Shown: positions 1-8,334 of the stretch, piece by piece | Layout: every line of letters starts with the position of its first letter | Numbering within the stretch: the first letter of the stretch is position 1 | Assembly (NCBI GenBank): GCA_005223375.1 | Contig: RXOD01005723.1 | Span: 1 to 12,752 of the forward strand | Length of the DNA stretch: 12,752 nucleotides | Reading direction: 5' to 3' | Source: Amoebophrya sp. AT5.2 | Taxonomy: Eukaryota; Sar; Dinophyceae; Syndiniales; Amoebophryaceae | Made by a program: the position numbers and the translations under genes | Notes under the pieces: generated by a model | The model's input: only the letters and a program-made list of their open reading frames with translations | Told to the model about the DNA's origin: nothing | Database searches by the model: none

Positions 1-18
1 AATCAACTCTATTACCTC
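1..18. repeat. terminal direct repeat, left copy (circular closure)
   Basis: These 18 bases are identical to the last 18 bases of the window. Base 19 follows on in the pol frame, and the minus-strand frame is open through both copies in the same phase, so closing the sequence here rebuilds one reverse transcriptase. This is overlap between the ends of a circular or tandem unit, not an LTR, because it lies inside coding sequence. Confidence 0.9.
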
Positions 19-400
19 CGCCACCATGTTCACCACCGCCTCCGGAACTACCACCCAAACCTCCTGGTTTTCACTTTCATCGTATAGCTCCTTGAATAAC
101 TTCCCCGAGAGGAAAGCTTCTTTGAAGTCCGCAAGGGTCATTTTGCAGCCGCGGGCCTGGCAGAACTGGAACAGGGCGAGGATGGTTGCGTCACCTATCG
201 TGTAGGAACGCCGGGGAGGACCTTCGCCATTCTTGCTAGAATAGCGACGGTCCTTGAGCCCGTGCGTTATCCAGCGGGCCTTGCATTTTTGCAAGACCCC
301 ACTGGAGCGCTCCACTTTCAGGACCATAAGCCACCGGGATGTGACTAGGTTGCGCCCCGACTGTTTCGCCTCTGCTAAACTTGTCCTTCTGCCGAGAACC
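1..400 (-). other. reverse transcriptase domain, N-terminal half (fingers and motif A)
   Basis: RT begins around SRWLMVLK (339-316) and KARWITHGLKD, which match the copia KWVFKxK...KARLVAKG start. Motif A is TLADFKEAFLSGKL, with the first catalytic Asp at 129-127 (pol residue 1913). ELYDE follows and the domain runs off at position 1, continuing in phase at 12734. Confidence 0.88.
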
Positions 401-3400
401 CCCTTTTTATCGACTGCTTGTACCTCCGCAACGCACGCTGGGTAAGCATACGATTGAAAACCCAATCGTTCTGCGTCCTCCAACGTGCAGACGATCATGG
501 ACGATTTGACTCCGCTCGTGTACAAAGCGATCGCCTCCGCCGATGACTCGCACGTTTCGTAGTACATCCTGGCTACGTAGGTATTCGGTACTGTCGCCGC
601 CGCCTCGGTGTCGCTGATGAACTGCGGAGTGGTCGCTGGTCCCCATCGGAGGTTGCAGTGGCGACCGCGGTCGGCAGATCCTTTCAAGCGCTCCCGAGAA
701 ACCTCGGAATAGACGACCACGTAGTGCAGGTCAGAATTGTCCTTAAAATTTAACTCCTTTCGGATACACCTGCCGTTGAGGACTTGCGAAAACTGGAAGC
801 ACAACTGGTTACTGCCCTTCATCAGCTTTGACGTGCGCTTCTCCTCCATTCCCATGGTCTCGAGCGAAGTAGCGATGGGTTGGAGGACGTCGAAGTCGTA
901 CGCCCGCGTGGTTGAAGAGTCTGGTATCTCTGCTGCGTCTGCCAGAAAAATCGATCCGCAATGCAAGGAGAGCTCGACGGAAGTCCGGCTCTTCTGAACT
1001 TCCCCCAAAACCTTTGGGTGCAGCCTTCCGCACTCGAATAGCCGCTGGCCCGGTTTTAATTTTACCTCTACCTTGTTGCTGAGATCGTTATGCCTGCTGC
1101 TGGTGTAGTACGAAAATTCCGAAGCTGCGTTGGTGCTGAAAGCAGATCCTCCCGTCGCACCGCCTCCAAATGTTAAGAAGAGATCGGCGTCGTCGAAGAT
1201 GTCCTGTTCGTCACCTTTTCCAGCGTCTGTTTTTGTTTTCTTTTGTTGATTCTCCTCGGCTGATTCCTTGCTGACTACTGGTCTCGGCCGCTTGACTGCT
1301 GGTTTCAGCCGGTGTTGGTCCAGCTTGGCCAGCTTCTCCTGCCTTTTTGCGTGGCGAAGAGCCCGCTCAGACAAGGCGCCAGCGGCTGGCTGGTCTTCTT
1401 CCTCGGCCAGCTTTTTCAGCTGCACTCCCGTCGCGCGCGCAGCTTGCTTTGCGGCGTCGCGAGCCCTTTCCGCTGCATCGAACTCAGCGACCTTCTGCTG
1501 ATACGCCTCCGGACTCAGCCTGCCTGGAACTGGCGGCTGGCGGGGAGGAGTGTCATCGTCACCCGAGCTGGAACTCGACGGAGGAGGAGTGCGTGGCTGT
1601 TCAGACCCGCCCTGCGAATCAAGATCCAAAAAGTCTTCACCTTCTAGCTTTTTGAGGCTGCTGCGCAAACTGGAATCGATCTGCGATGAAGCTGGAGTTC
1701 GGCGCGGTCCGAGGAACATGTCTGGCATCCTCGCGTCAAAAGAAACTCCGACACGACGACCAAAACCAGCACGCACCTCCAACGAGTCTACCTCCACATC
1801 CACTGGCGCTTCTTTACAAATGTTTCCGATGTGCTGCAGCAGTCGGTTTCTGGAGGTGAACGAACGAGAGCAAGTTGGGCACTGGTGAAAGTTGCTCGTG
1901 GTCCCTACGGCCGCTGACGCGGTGGTGGACCTTCTGCGCGTGATCTTCGTAAAAAGATTGCGACGCGGGACGCGCAGCGGCACCATGCCACCATCCGGGT
2001 TCACCGTTTCGTTTTCTTCTTCAAAAACCACACTTCCACCCCTGTCCGCCACCAAGTCCAACAAGTCGTCATCTGGATAAAACTCCAGCTCGTACTCCTG
2101 GTCCTGGAGCGGTGCCAACACGGCGACATCTTTGAAGATATACGCCCCCACGTACTTTCCCATCTGCACATGCACCAACCTCTTCTCCTCGTCGATTGCT
2201 GTGACCGTTCCCTCCATCCACCGATGAAACTTCGATGTTTCAGGTTTTCTGCAAAATACTTTCATTCCAATTTCAAACGACCCTGCTTCCTTTCCGCGCC
2301 AGTAGCTGCGTCCAACCAGCTCGCGCCTCCTGGCAAGCAGCTCGATGTCCAGTTGTCGCACTGCTTCGCGCACCGCTTCTTGCACTGCAGCCGACCGCTC
2401 CATGTAGGCGTCCTGGTTTCCGAGCTCGATTTCGCGGTCGTTCAGCAACTCCCCCAAAACCAATTCCCAGTCCCTGGTTCCCCTATTAAAACTTCCGGTG
2501 TGCAAGTTCTCGGGCGAGAGCGTGGTGCCAAGTATGGGCGTGTGATTCAGCTGCCACATCGCCTCGTCCAACAGCATGTCCTTGATGACATATTCTTCTG
2601 CCTGTTCATCGCTGTCGGTGTCGGCTCTGCAGAGGTCCTTCATCACGCTGCTGAAGTCATACTCGAGCAACTCCTGGCCCACGGCGTGGGAGGCCATGCC
2701 CCAAAGAAAAACTTCGAGCCATTCGGCGAAGGGAGGATTAATCAACTTGTTTAGCCGTTTCCGGGTGGGACCGTTATCCCTTTCTAGTTTCGATATCCTC
2801 CACGCCGCCTTAAAACCCACTGGTTTCATTCCCGTATTTGTAGCTTCCACCGCCCTTCGGAATCGCCGCGAATCAAATTCGCTCCCCATATCGTATAGGA
2901 GAGTGTCTGGCGCCCCTCCTAGGCGATCTTTCGCCTTCTGGAAACACCTAATTGCCGCGCCCACCTTGCCTCCTGCTGCCGGCGCGTTGTCCACCAGCAC
3001 CGCCACCCTTTTTCTCGTACATGCATCGAGAATCTTAATCGTGTTCCCCAACCGGGTGGGCACTTCATCAATCAGCCAGATCATGTTTTTATCTGCAGCA
3101 AACTGACAAAGTGCGCCACGATTCTTAATTATCCTCGTGTCGTCGTAGAGATTACACAAACGGCACTTGCTGCGGATGTCCTTGAGCATTTGCAAGGCGT
3201 CTCCAGAGTACAGCAGCTCGGCGGCGGTTCCGTGGCCCAGACTCTTGTGTTCGTTGAGCATGAATTTGTAGAGGGCCTTCCGGCGAATCCGCTCTGTGCG
3301 CTGCGACTCAGTTTCTCCGGCAACCTCAGGACTTACGCTCCCCGGGTACAGCAGACTGTTCGAGAGTTCCTCGTTTGCCATGCCCTGCACCTCGGCCTGG

Positions 3401-5865
3401 AAGTCCTCGTCGGCCGCGAGTTCGCTGCCGCTCAACAACCAAACTTGTCCTGCTAGCTCGCCCAAAGCGTCGAACAACATTTCCTCCTCCTGAATTTCTG
3501 CTTTGTAGGTAGCGTGAGTAAACAGGATCTGCTCGGTTTCTGGTCGCGGCACGTACTTGGCGCTTTTGCGCTTGCGCTCGATGGTAAACTCGGTAGGAGG
3601 ATGCCATGCTGCTTCGAAAGCTGTGGTCAGCAACGTCCGCTGGTCTCGAAACGGGTTATTTTCGGAGAAGTGATCAGCCGGCATTCTGTCGAACAGGTTG
3701 TTCCTCGGGTGGTAAAGTTTCCTACCCGACGCCTCCTCGGGCGACACGAAGGAAATGTCCACCATCGAAATATTTCTGTCTGCACACTGGTAGCTGTCCC
3801 CCTCATACAGCAACGACGGCGGCAATTGCTTGTAGCACACCTGCATTCCGTATCCGGCTAGAAACGGCGTACCCAACAACAGCGGGAAGTGGTCCACGGT
3901 TCCCCCGTTAACGATGGCGAAGCTCTGCTCGAAAAGGTGTGGACACCCGTTGATCTCGAAGAACATCCGCACACCGTGACTTGAGGTGGGAGCAAGGTCG
4001 TCCTCGCGGTCGTTGACAGCCGTGCCGAAACGAATCGGGTGCTCGAGCGGAAAAACGTCGCTGGCTGCAAGTTTCTTTACATTTAGAAAAATAGATTCGG
4101 GCATAGGATTGTCGGAGCAACAGGTGTCAACTCCGACCAAACCTCCCCTGCGCCGCTTATCCTTGGTTGTGGCGAGTATTGTCCGCATTTGTTCAACCGC
4201 GCCAGCATTGTAGGAGACGGGCTTGCACAGTCCGTGACGACTTGAGGTGTAGAGCGACACCGACTCAGGTTCCGGGTTTACGACCGCGTCCCAGGTTGGA
4301 GCGGCGAAATTTGTTCTCGGAGCCGTGCGGCGAATCAGGCGCGTGCTAGCTAGTTCTGGTTCTGCAGCGTCGTCCTGCATCAGTCCTTCAGGCCCCCAGC
4401 TTGGCGGGCCAGCGCCGCCGGTCCCTGTTGAACTGGACGACGACTTTGAAGCACTAACATCAGCACCACCACTTTCAGCTCCAGCACCGTCTGCACTGCC
4501 TTGTTGCTCAGTTTTCCTCTCCTCGTCATCAGATTCGTCTCCTTCGCTCTCCACTGGCGAATCCAACTGTTTGCTTTTTGGGGTGAACTTTTTGTCCAGC
4601 ATTCGCTGGCCAATGCGCGCGTCCCGCTTGAAGAAGACCGCGACACCAATCCACTGTTTGCGGCTGCCACCCTTCACCACGTCGTGCTCCCCGTCGTCCT
4701 GCCAGTTTTCATCCTCCTCTAACTTCAGGTCGTCGGGGTCGTCGAGGAAGTAGTAGGCCGTGATGCGGCTCTCGGTGAGGTACTTCTTTGCTTTCCGGCG
4801 CGACAAGATCCCCTGATCATCGGTCGGTATGAATTTTCGCGCGCGCGGCTGATTATGAAATCTTATGAGCGCCGTTTCTTCTTCGCGCCAAACGTCGCTC
4901 TGCTCTTGCACCTCCGGCAGCGCCAGCAATGTAGTCGCGAGGCGGAACGTCGACTCGGAAAATTGTGATGATGAAGATGTGTGTTTTTCTGACCCGCTGT
5001 TCTTGTCGAGGCGTCCCGAGCTGGATTTAGAATTGCGCGATAAATCAGCGTCGGGGTGCGACGCGTCACTGATGGGAACTTGCGCTGCGTTTACTTCACT
5101 GGCTCGCGTTTCAGGCTCCTGGTGGTAATCAGAGCTCGAATGCCCCATTTCCACATCGGAAGCTGCTGCCGCCTCTTGAAGTGCAGAGAACTTGTTTCCG
5201 GTTCCGGTGACGCTCGACGAGCCTGGTCTTGAATTTAGATTTTGTAACTCCGTTCCGTGATGTTGATCCATGTCCACCTCCGCCAGCGACTCAGCAGATT
5301 GTAGACTCGGCATTTTCGTCGTCCCAAACGTGCGACGCTCCGGCACCTGAAGAAATCCCTCTGCGTCCGGCAGAGGAGGAGAAGAAGGCTTCGTTCGTTT
5401 TTGGTTGATTAGCGGTGGCGATCCGATCGGCGGACGCTTGCTGCTTCCACCTCCACTGCGGTTCTGCACAGCCTGCTTTGCTCCAGTCGTGGAGCTCAGC
5501 TTGGGCCATCCCGCACTAGAAGCTGTGCGTCGCCTTTCGTCTTCCAGCGCCGCCGCTACCCTGTCACGACGATCTTCTTCTTCACTGTTCACCTCGTCCA
5601 TTAGGCCGAGGCCCCCGCGCGAATCGAAAGAACTTTTCCTCTTTTCTTCTTGCCCGGAACTACTGCTTGTGTTTGTCGTTGAAGTATGCTTTGCTTTTTG
5701 CTCGTCGGAGGTTGAAGGCTTTTTCTGGGAATCTTTTTCGGTAGTGCAGGAAGAATTGCAGTTCGTAGGTACTTGAACTTTGAGCTTGATCGTGACAGCA
5801 GAGGTACACAAGGCTGCGCCCCCCGTAGAAGTACTCGTGACGAGTGAAGAATCTTTGCCCAAGGA
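1..5865 (-). CDS. pol: pol polyprotein, N-terminal 1,955 codons (protease, integrase, start of reverse transcriptase); continues at 12734
   Basis: I translated this strand codon by codon from 5865 down to 1 and found no stop. The frame is the gag frame and is entered by passing the UGA at 5868-5866; the first internal ATG is at 5601-5599. Visible in order (pol residues counted from 5865): a Ser/Thr/Lys/Glu-rich linker (1-330), RFHNQPR domain copy 1 (about 332-416), another acidic/Ser linker, an aspartic protease (Asp580), an integrase (HHCC about 873-904; D933, D992, E1028), an SH3-like barrel, a CCHC zinc finger (1329-1350), a charged coiled-coil-like linker, and RT up to motif A (Asp1913). 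The order PR-IN-RT is that of Ty1/copia. Typical copia Gag-Pol is under half this length. The ORF leaves the window at position 1 and resumes in phase at 12734. Family assignment is secure; expression by readthrough is inferred. Confidence 0.9.
1100..1815 (-). other. low-complexity and charged linker between the zinc finger and RT
   Basis: Around 1680-1505 the protein is Ser/Pro/Asp-rich (PPPSSSSSGDDD, then PPRQPPVPG). Around 1505-1210 it is a run of Ala, Glu, Lys and Arg with heptad-like pattern, probably helical or coiled coil, including a basic PAVKRPRP patch that could act as a nuclear localisation signal. No enzymatic motif seen. Confidence 0.55.
1816..1890 (-). other. C2H2-like (CCHC) zinc finger between integrase and RT
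   Basis: The motif is C-x2-C-x12-H-x4-C (CPTCSRSF, then RLLQHIGNIC), pol residues 1329-1350. Phe and Leu sit at the canonical C-x3-F-x5-L-x2-H positions of a classical C2H2 finger with the last His replaced by Cys. It could bind nucleic acid and help target integration or hold the RNA. Such a finger is not part of a standard copia Pol. Confidence 0.75.
2120..3260 (-). other. DDE integrase: HHCC zinc domain, catalytic core, SH3-like C-terminus
   Basis: The zinc site is H-x4-H-x22-C-x2-C: His at 3249-3247 and 3234-3232, Cys at 3165-3163 and 3156-3154. The catalytic triad is Asp 3069-3067 (WLIDEV), Asp 2892-2890 (LLYDMGSEF) and Glu 2784-2782 (KLERDNGP), giving D-x58-D-x35-E, the standard retroviral/copia spacing. 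The end, about 2275-2120 (IGMKVFCRKP, FHRWMEGTVTAI), looks like an SH3-like barrel rather than the classical copia GKGY module. The three acidic residues are intact, so the enzyme is probably functional. Confidence 0.9.
3841..4140 (-). other. retropepsin-like aspartic protease domain
   Basis: The active-site region reads LVGVDTCCSDN, with the Asp at 4128-4126 (pol residue 580). About 85 residues later comes the second hallmark, LLLGTPFLAGYG (around 3883-3847), matching the retropepsin hydrophobic-hydrophobic-Gly pattern. Placement directly before the integrase zinc site is that of copia. The Gly of the usual Asp-Thr/Ser-Gly is replaced by Cys here. It would cut the Gag-Pol precursor. Confidence 0.75.
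4618..4872 (-). other. RFHNQPR domain, copy 1 (unknown function, between gag and protease)
   Basis: Pol residues about 332-416. Starts ALIRFHNQPR, then KKYLTESRITAYYF, an acidic stretch with NWQDD, and ends QWIGVAVFFK. The same order of motifs recurs at 10166-9924: RFHNQPR, KYLSDRRTTCYAF, SWRD, WIGWTTFYK. By eye about 30 of 80 aligned residues match. I do not recognise the fold. Alternating hydrophobic and aromatic residues suggest a compact mixed alpha/beta domain. Confidence 0.75.
5833..5845 (-). other. short inverted repeat 20 nt after the gag stop
   Basis: The sequence actcgtgacgagt is a near-palindrome: five-base arms around a three-base loop, or six-base arms around one base. In the RNA it lies about 20 nt 3' of the UGA, a distance at which structure can promote readthrough. 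The stem is short, so this is only suggestive. Confidence 0.3.
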
Positions 5866-5868
5866 TCA
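5866..5868 (-). promoter_or_regulatory. single in-frame UGA between gag and pol (probable readthrough site)
   Basis: The frame is open for 715 codons before and about 3,076 codons after this one TGA. Codons around it read ACG CGG TGA TCC TTG. Expressing pol without an ATG of its own at the junction would need suppression of the UGA, as in gammaretroviruses, which suppress a UAG. The alternatives are a nonsense mutation in a fused ORF, splicing around the stop, or initiation downstream at 5601. Confidence 0.7.
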
Positions 5869-8013
5869 CCGCGTCGGCGCCGCCGGAGCGGTACCACGCG
5901 CAGTTTTGTCCTTCTTCTCCTTTTCCTCCCTTTCTTTCTTTTCGGCCTTCTTCTTCTCGTCCCACTTTCTGTACTTCTCCGGGTGGTCCTTCTGAAACTT
6001 GCGAATCATCGGTCCGTATTCTTTCTTCGTGTGTTGTCCTGTGCATTCTCCGCTTTGACCGATCTTCTGGCACCACGCTCCATAGGGGCACCAGTAGTTT
6101 TCTTCGTCGCGGAGCTGCTTTAGGTTTTTCATCCGCTGCGCCAACTGCTTGTCTTTTTCAGCAGCAGGAACTTTGGTTGTCTCCCAGAACTCGGCATCCT
6201 TTTGCGCGAGAGTCTTTCCTCCGCCTGCGGCTGGCTGCTGCGGTCCACCGGGAGTGATGAAGGTTTGTCCTGGTCCGGAAGCAAGGTTGGTATCGTCCCC
6301 TGCGGTGAAGTTTGCGCGACCTCCCGCCTCCAACGCACCAGTGGGCCGAAAGAAGTTGTTGAGGTTTGTGTGATGCATACCGCCGTCGGCTTTCAGCCTT
6401 TCGCCCATGTGCACCAACATCTCCATCAACATATCTCTCTCCCCCCGCTTGTTCGGCTCCGCTTCTTTTCCAGTGGCGTCAAACCGCTTTGTGTCCGAAA
6501 TGTTGAGCTGGTCGACGATGCTTTCTAGTCCTCCGAACGAAATCTCGCTGACGCTCGCAGGGAGGCGACTGCGGATCAACTGCGTAGAGTTTTCGCCTAA
6601 CCGCAGTGCCGCTAGTGCTCTCGTGACCTTGCTGTGCTCCGCGCGCGCGCCGCCGATCTCTGCTTCTCGCAAAAACACCAAATGCAGCAGTTGGAGGAAG
6701 AGCAGGGGGCTTTGCCCGTCCAGCCTCTTGATGGAAGGGATCAACTCCTCGCACTTTTCCATGATGCTGCGGATGGGGATGCTGAATTTTAGATCGAGGT
6801 GCTTCATCATCACCACCAAGTCCCGCTCCTTGCTCGCTGAAATCGCCATGTTGTATTCCCCTTCGTGATTTGCGAAGGACTTGTTCAGGAGGGAGCTGCC
6901 CATCTGGTGAAACGACGCGCGAACCCGGCGGAGAGATTTAGCCCAGAGGAAAACGGTTTCCTTCCAGCGGCGCCAGCTGAGGTCGCTGCGGATCGGTGGG
7001 TCGGTCAGCGAGCGCATGACGACGTCGTCAAACTTCGTCATCTGGCTCCGCTTTTTCTTCTCCACCCCCCTTAGCGTGTCCCAGTCTATCACGTCCACTG
7101 CGTTGACGCCCGAATTTCCCGTGGTCCTGGGGATGATGTGCTCGTTTTCGTCGCCCGAGGATTCGCTGTCATCGTCGCTCTCGTTCGGACGCGATGGCTG
7201 CTGTCCCTGCGCGCCGGACGCTCCACTCGGTTGCGCCACGTCAGCTACAGGTTCACAAGTCACTTCCTCGTCGTTCGCTTCGAGCAAATCCCCGACCTCC
7301 GACACGAGCCAATCTAACCGCGAGGTCAGATCGTCCACTTTCAGCATCACCTCCCGGACCGACACTTCCAAATTTGTGACCACCAACTTCGTTTCTCCGT
7401 ATCCCTCGTTGTTTTCCTCTCGCACCGCTGCCACTTCCAAGCGCACTTCGCCGAGGGCTTCTTCCAGTTTGTTGAAGCGGTCGGAGATGTCCAACTTGGT
7501 CAGCTGCAGTTCGCGCTCGAATGCTTTGTTCTCCTTTACCAGCAGTTCGTAGGCAGTTTCAAACATTTCCTTCGAGGTGAACACATTCCACAGCTCCTCC
7601 TCAAACACTCTCTGTTTATCCATGACTTCTGCAACGTCTTTTCCAAAGCGCTCGAACTTGCTCTCGATCAAATCCTTCATGTGCTCAACCTCTTGCCTGG
7701 AGTTGGCTTCGCCCGGTTCGATTTCGTCTTGGATCAACGCGCGCAGCTTGTTGCAGGATTCCTTGTCTGCCAGAATTGCTCCCAGCATTTCGGCCGACAG
7801 CACTGGATTGTTTTTCAGCACCGTGGCCACCGCCTTCGCCAGCTCCGCCTCGTTTTTCAGCTGCTCCGCAATGCGCATCTGTTCTTTGCGCTCACGTTCC
7901 AGCTTTTCTTCTTCGACGCGTTGCTTTTGCTCCAGCTGCTCCTGCGCGAATTTTTGCCGATAGAACTCTTCGCTTTGCCCGCGCTGGGGGCAGTGCTGCA
8001 AAATGTTGCCCAT
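5866..8013 (-). CDS. gag: Gag-like capsid/nucleocapsid protein, 715 aa
   Basis: This is the structural protein expected to form the cytoplasmic particle and package the element RNA. It starts at ATG 8013-8011 in a strong Kozak setting (A at -3, G at +4) and ends at TGA 5868-5866. Residues about 22-70 and 105-245 are charged heptad-like helices (coiled coil). Residues about 255-295 are an acidic, Gly/Ser/Gln linker. Residues about 305-510 are predicted mostly helical with conserved-looking Trp (DLSWRRW, VFLWAK), the likely capsid part. Residues 642-661 form C-x5-C-x8-C-x3-H, a CCCH-type finger, and the end is very rich in Lys and Glu. It is much longer than a typical copia Gag (about 300-450 aa). 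Function is inferred from position directly before pol in the same frame and from the domain pattern; I recognise no specific Gag family. Starting MGN with Cys8 hints at lipidation, but Gln6 does not fit the myristoylation consensus well. Confidence 0.88.
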   Translation of the reverse strand: MGNILQHCPQRGQSEEFYRQKFAQEQLEQKQRVEEEKLERERKEQMRIAEQLKNEAELAKAVATVLKNNPVLSAEMLGAILADKESCNKLRALIQDEIEPGEANSRQEVEHMKDLIESKFERFGKDVAEVMDKQRVFEEELWNVFTSKEMFETAYELLVKENKAFERELQLTKLDISDRFNKLEEALGEVRLEVAAVREENNEGYGETKLVVTNLEVSVREVMLKVDDLTSRLDWLVSEVGDLLEANDEEVTCEPVADVAQPSGASGAQGQQPSRPNESDDDSESSGDENEHIIPRTTGNSGVNAVDVIDWDTLRGVEKKKRSQMTKFDDVVMRSLTDPPIRSDLSWRRWKETVFLWAKSLRRVRASFHQMGSSLLNKSFANHEGEYNMAISASKERDLVVMMKHLDLKFSIPIRSIMEKCEELIPSIKRLDGQSPLLFLQLLHLVFLREAEIGGARAEHSKVTRALAALRLGENSTQLIRSRLPASVSEISFGGLESIVDQLNISDTKRFDATGKEAEPNKRGERDMLMEMLVHMGERLKADGGMHHTNLNNFFRPTGALEAGGRANFTAGDDTNLASGPGQTFITPGGPQQPAAGGGKTLAQKDAEFWETTKVPAAEKDKQLAQRMKNLKQLRDEENYWCPYGAWCQKIGQSGECTGQHTKKEYGPMIRKFQKDHPEKYRKWDEKKKAEKKEREEKEKKDKTARGTAPAAPTR
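6031..6090 (-). other. CCCH-type zinc finger in Gag
   Basis: Cys642, Cys648, Cys657 and His661 are spaced C-x5-C-x8-C-x3-H, ending in ECTGQH. Copia and retroviral nucleocapsids normally carry a CCHC knuckle, C-x2-C-x4-H-x4-C, which I did not find in this Gag. By position this finger is the likely RNA-binding element, followed by a basic Lys-rich stretch. Confidence 0.7.
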
Positions 8014-8074
8014 GGTCGCCTGGTTTCTGTTTGTTCAGCTAGAGGACGACGGACTGGAAAAACCTGGTTCTGGT

Positions 8075-8326
8075 TCAGCAGAAGTTGCCAGATCTTCGGG
8101 TTCTGGTTCTGCGGGGGAGAGCGCGTCGATCAACCGCACGCGCAGCTCGTTGCTCACCGTCGAGCGGCAAAAACAATACTGCTCCGGTCGATTCGTGTTC
8201 GGGCGAGAAAAACTTGATGAAGGCGTGGCGAGAGCGCAAGACTTCGTGTATGACAGCACGCACTTCTCGCTGCTCGTACCGCGCAGGTCTGGTCCAAATT
8301 ACTTCGTCCCAGGTCTGAAAATACAT
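8075..8326 (-). CDS. leader ORF 2, small SH3-like protein (83 aa), possibly frameshifted
   Basis: ATG at 8326-8324 is 8 nt after the stop of leader ORF 1, close enough for coupled reinitiation. The first half looks like a folded protein (WDEVIWTRP, REVRAVIHEVLRSRHAFIKFF) with a strand pattern like leader ORF 1. After the A5 run at 8169-8173 the frame becomes Arg-rich and less protein-like, while the gag-phase frame there reads NELRVRLIDALSPAEPEPEDL with an acidic Ser-rich end that stops at 8037-8035, 21 nt before the gag ATG. So the intended product may change frame at the homopolymer. ATG context is weak. A chance ORF is also possible. Confidence 0.38.
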   Translation of the reverse strand: MYFQTWDEVIWTRPARYEQREVRAVIHEVLRSRHAFIKFFSPEHESTGAVLFLPLDGEQRAARAVDRRALPRRTRTRRSGNFC

Positions 8327-8334
8327 TCGAGTAC

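Noticed and set aside
2170..2754. Plus-strand ORF of 194 aa.
   Set aside because: Antisense to the integrase, whose catalytic triad and spacing are clear on the other strand. No motif of its own.
5660..6091. Minus-strand ORF of 143 aa in another frame across the gag/pol junction, with an aromatic-rich second half.
   Set aside because: A frameshift into it would end at 5660 and could not reach pol without a second shift. It is probably a shadow of the Ser/Thr-rich linker, but sibling copies could settle it.
7016..7552. Plus-strand Ser/Thr-rich ORF of 178 aa.
   Set aside because: Antisense to acidic Gag sequence; the Ser-rich composition is the usual shadow.
7681..8217. Plus-strand ORF of 178 aa opposite the start of gag.
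   Set aside because: It is antisense to the Gag coiled coil; its Leu/Phe/Gln-rich composition is what reversed Glu/Lys/Gln codons give. No motif.
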